A stretch of 6,171 nucleotides of DNA from Gammaproteobacteria bacterium (GTDB lineage Bacteria > Pseudomonadota > Gammaproteobacteria > Pseudomonadales > Azotimanducaceae). The notes beneath the pieces were generated by a model. That model did not search any database and had not been told where the DNA came from. It saw nothing but the letters and a program-made list of their open reading frames with translations. The DNA is taken from assembly GCA_009839405.1 (NCBI GenBank), contig VXPR01000172.1, forward strand, positions 1-6,171, read 5' to 3'. Positions within the stretch are counted from its first letter, which is position 1. Each line of letters starts with the position of its first letter. Made by a program: the position numbers and the translations under genes. Positions 5,901-6,171 of this stretch are shown in pieces.

Positions 5901-6017
5901 CTGTTCGTCGTGCCGAGCTTCTATGCCCTGCTGGCCCGCCGCAGCGGCTCTCCGCAAACCGTGGCCCGCGCCTTGGAACGCCTGATGTCCGCCACCCGAC
6001 GCGAGGCCACGCAGTAG
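2907..6017 (+). CDS. RND multidrug efflux pump, inner-membrane permease (AcrB/MexI-like, HAE family)
   Basis: The product is a 1036-residue proton-driven inner-membrane transporter of the AcrB/AcrD/AcrF group, close to the family's usual length and apparently intact. The N-terminus MWLSDTSVKRPVFATVISL leads into TM1. A first periplasmic loop (porter and docking domains) runs to about 330, TM2-TM6 span about 334-480, TM7 starts near 525, a second periplasmic loop runs to about 850, and TM8-TM12 lie between about 853 and 1013. Proton-relay residues are all present: Asp400-Asp401 in GLVVDDAIVVLEN (AcrB D407/D408), Lys921 in AAKNG (AcrB K940) and Arg951 in RLRP (AcrB R971). The segment corresponding to AcrB's Phe-rich switch loop reads AVPGWGGSSSNSG (599-611), with Trp603 and no Phe, so substrate range probably differs from AcrB. 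It forms an operon with the adaptor. No outer-membrane channel gene follows, so a shared TolC/OprM-like protein is expected. Confidence 0.95.
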   Translation: MWLSDTSVKRPVFATVISLTLVAFGVLSFSALPLREYPDITPPVVSISTSYPGASADVVESRVTTVVEDQISGIAGIKSIRSSSQDGRSSINIEFDLDRDIDGAANDVRDRVARVNRALPEDVDPPEVRKQDSDARPVMYINVVSENLSRMDLTDYTERYIADRFAVIPGVANASVFGARPAMRVWIDRLALAARNLTVNDIEAALRRENLELPAGRIETLNRELTVRVARGFETERDFQQLVITRGDDGHLVRLGEVARVETAPRDHRAIYRANGLPTVSIGIIKQSTANTLETLEEVKSELDQLNETLPEHITLSTGSDDSVFIREAINSVYATIAITIVLVSLVILAFLGSLRTMVIPAVTIPVCLVSAFIALAAFGFTVNLITLLALVLSIGLVVDDAIVVLENIHRRIEEGEPPLLAAYNGSRQVAFAVIATTAVLVAVFTPIMFLTDNIGVIFGELAVTIAAAVVFSSVLALSLTPAMCAKLLRKSSGENFVTRGIERGFAALRRGYTAVLRVLIRHSWTAVLVAAGTLGAAWFLLQKVPQEYAPAEDQGAFMAMFSGAEGMGIERMKQEAMKLEMPAMQMVREGIADVVVMAVPGWGGSSSNSGVIMVTMGPWQDRDVTTAEAQGRINGQWQTIPGVRAFAFMRSGLSRRGGGQPVQFVLGGPDYETLADWRDQILNRAREFPGLVRLDSDLKETQPQAIVRIDKNRAAELGISVQNIGRTLSTMMSEQRITTYVKDGEEYDVILQAQDDQRASAQDLTNIYVRSERSGELVPLANLIEVSERAGPGRLNRYNRLRSVTLSASLAPGVALGDALGFLEQVVRESFPDEAQIDYQGESLEYKEASGSLAFTVGIALLIVFLVLAAQFESFIHPMVILVTVPLAISGALLGLFLTDSTLNIYSQIGMVMLIGIAAKNGVLFVEFINQMRDQGYEFEDAIVYASGIRLRPVIMTTISTVMGSIPLILATGAGSESRTVLGIVVFSGVSLATFLTLFVVPSFYALLARRSGSPQTVARALERLMSATRREATQ

Positions 6018-6084
6018 CCTCGGATCGGGTTCCCTTCGGGCGCGTCCGCCGTCCGCGTTCATCGAGCGACTGGCGGCTCGGCGT

Positions 6085-6105
6085 CTTGGGATGGTGCCTC
6101 CCAGG
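6085..6105 (+). terminator. Weak hairpin downstream of the efflux operon
   Basis: CTTGGGA (6085-6091) and TCCCAGG (6099-6105) pair over seven positions with one G-T wobble, around loop TGGTGCC. It is the first sizeable hairpin after the pump stop. It is followed by AAAAGG rather than a T-tract, so it is a poor intrinsic terminator. Confidence 0.25.
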
Positions 6106-6116
6106 AAAAGGCGTTT

Positions 6117-6134
6117 CGCTAGCGCGGACTAGCG
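6117..6134. repeat. Short perfect inverted repeat
   Basis: CGCTAG (6117-6122) and CTAGCG (6129-6134) are perfect complements around CGCGGA. The dyad contains two CTAG tetranucleotides, a sequence rare in many proteobacterial genomes. It lies between the pump gene and the truncated repeat at the window end. No function can be assigned. Confidence 0.3.
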
Positions 6135-6157
6135 CCTCTGCACAGCCCGCAGGCGGC

Positions 6158-6171
6158 CCCCCCTCCGAGAA
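6158..6171 (+). repeat. Truncated further copy of the palindromic repeat
   Basis: The window's last 14 bases, CCCCCCTCCGAGAA, are identical to 1644-1657 in the upstream repeat cluster and in the same orientation. They are followed by the window edge, so the rest of the copy is not visible. A seven-C run starts one base earlier. This places copies of the element on both sides of the efflux operon. Confidence 0.55.

Noticed and set aside
5397..6062. 221-codon minus-strand frame opposite the end of the pump
   Set aside because: It is the antisense of conserved transmembrane segments TM8-TM12, so its charged, repetitive translation is a by-product of codon bias.

Overview
The window is a GC-rich stretch of Gram-negative bacterial chromosome. 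The evidence is a complete two-gene RND (resistance-nodulation-division) efflux module, a lipoprotein-type periplasmic adaptor, and genes with strongly G/C-biased third codon positions. An alphaproteobacterium or another high-GC proteobacterium fits best, but no taxonomic marker gene is present, so this is an inference. The window appears to stop inside an interspersed repeat, which suggests a contig end.

Layout. Bases 67-213 (minus) hold a candidate 48-residue small gene with a good ribosome binding site. It diverges across about 200 bp from a two-gene plus-strand unit. The first gene of that unit (416-1009) encodes an exported 197-residue protein, tentatively thioredoxin-fold but lacking a CxxC pair. 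The second (1009-1404) encodes a cytoplasmic MmcQ/YjbR-family protein, with overlapping stop and start codons. A non-coding stretch of about 380 bp follows (1405-1783). It is packed with hairpins, a tiny candidate minus-strand ORF (1426-1494) and a cluster of palindromic repeats, and ends with a possible promoter. The rest is the efflux operon: a TTG-initiated membrane-fusion lipoprotein (1784-2902) and, 4 bp later, a full-length HAE-type RND inner-membrane pump (2907-6017). The last 150 bp carry hairpins and the start of another copy of the repeat.

How the genes work together. The adaptor and pump should form the inner-membrane and periplasmic parts of a tripartite, proton-driven efflux machine. 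No outer-membrane channel gene and no regulator gene are present, so the pump would have to borrow a TolC-like channel encoded elsewhere. The first two genes are probably co-transcribed and translationally coupled, but their proteins sit in different compartments and no shared pathway can be named.

I see no clear new multi-gene system. The least ordinary material is the intergenic architecture: the repeat family, the hairpin whose outer stem contains the stop codons of two convergent frames, and the two small minus-strand ORFs.
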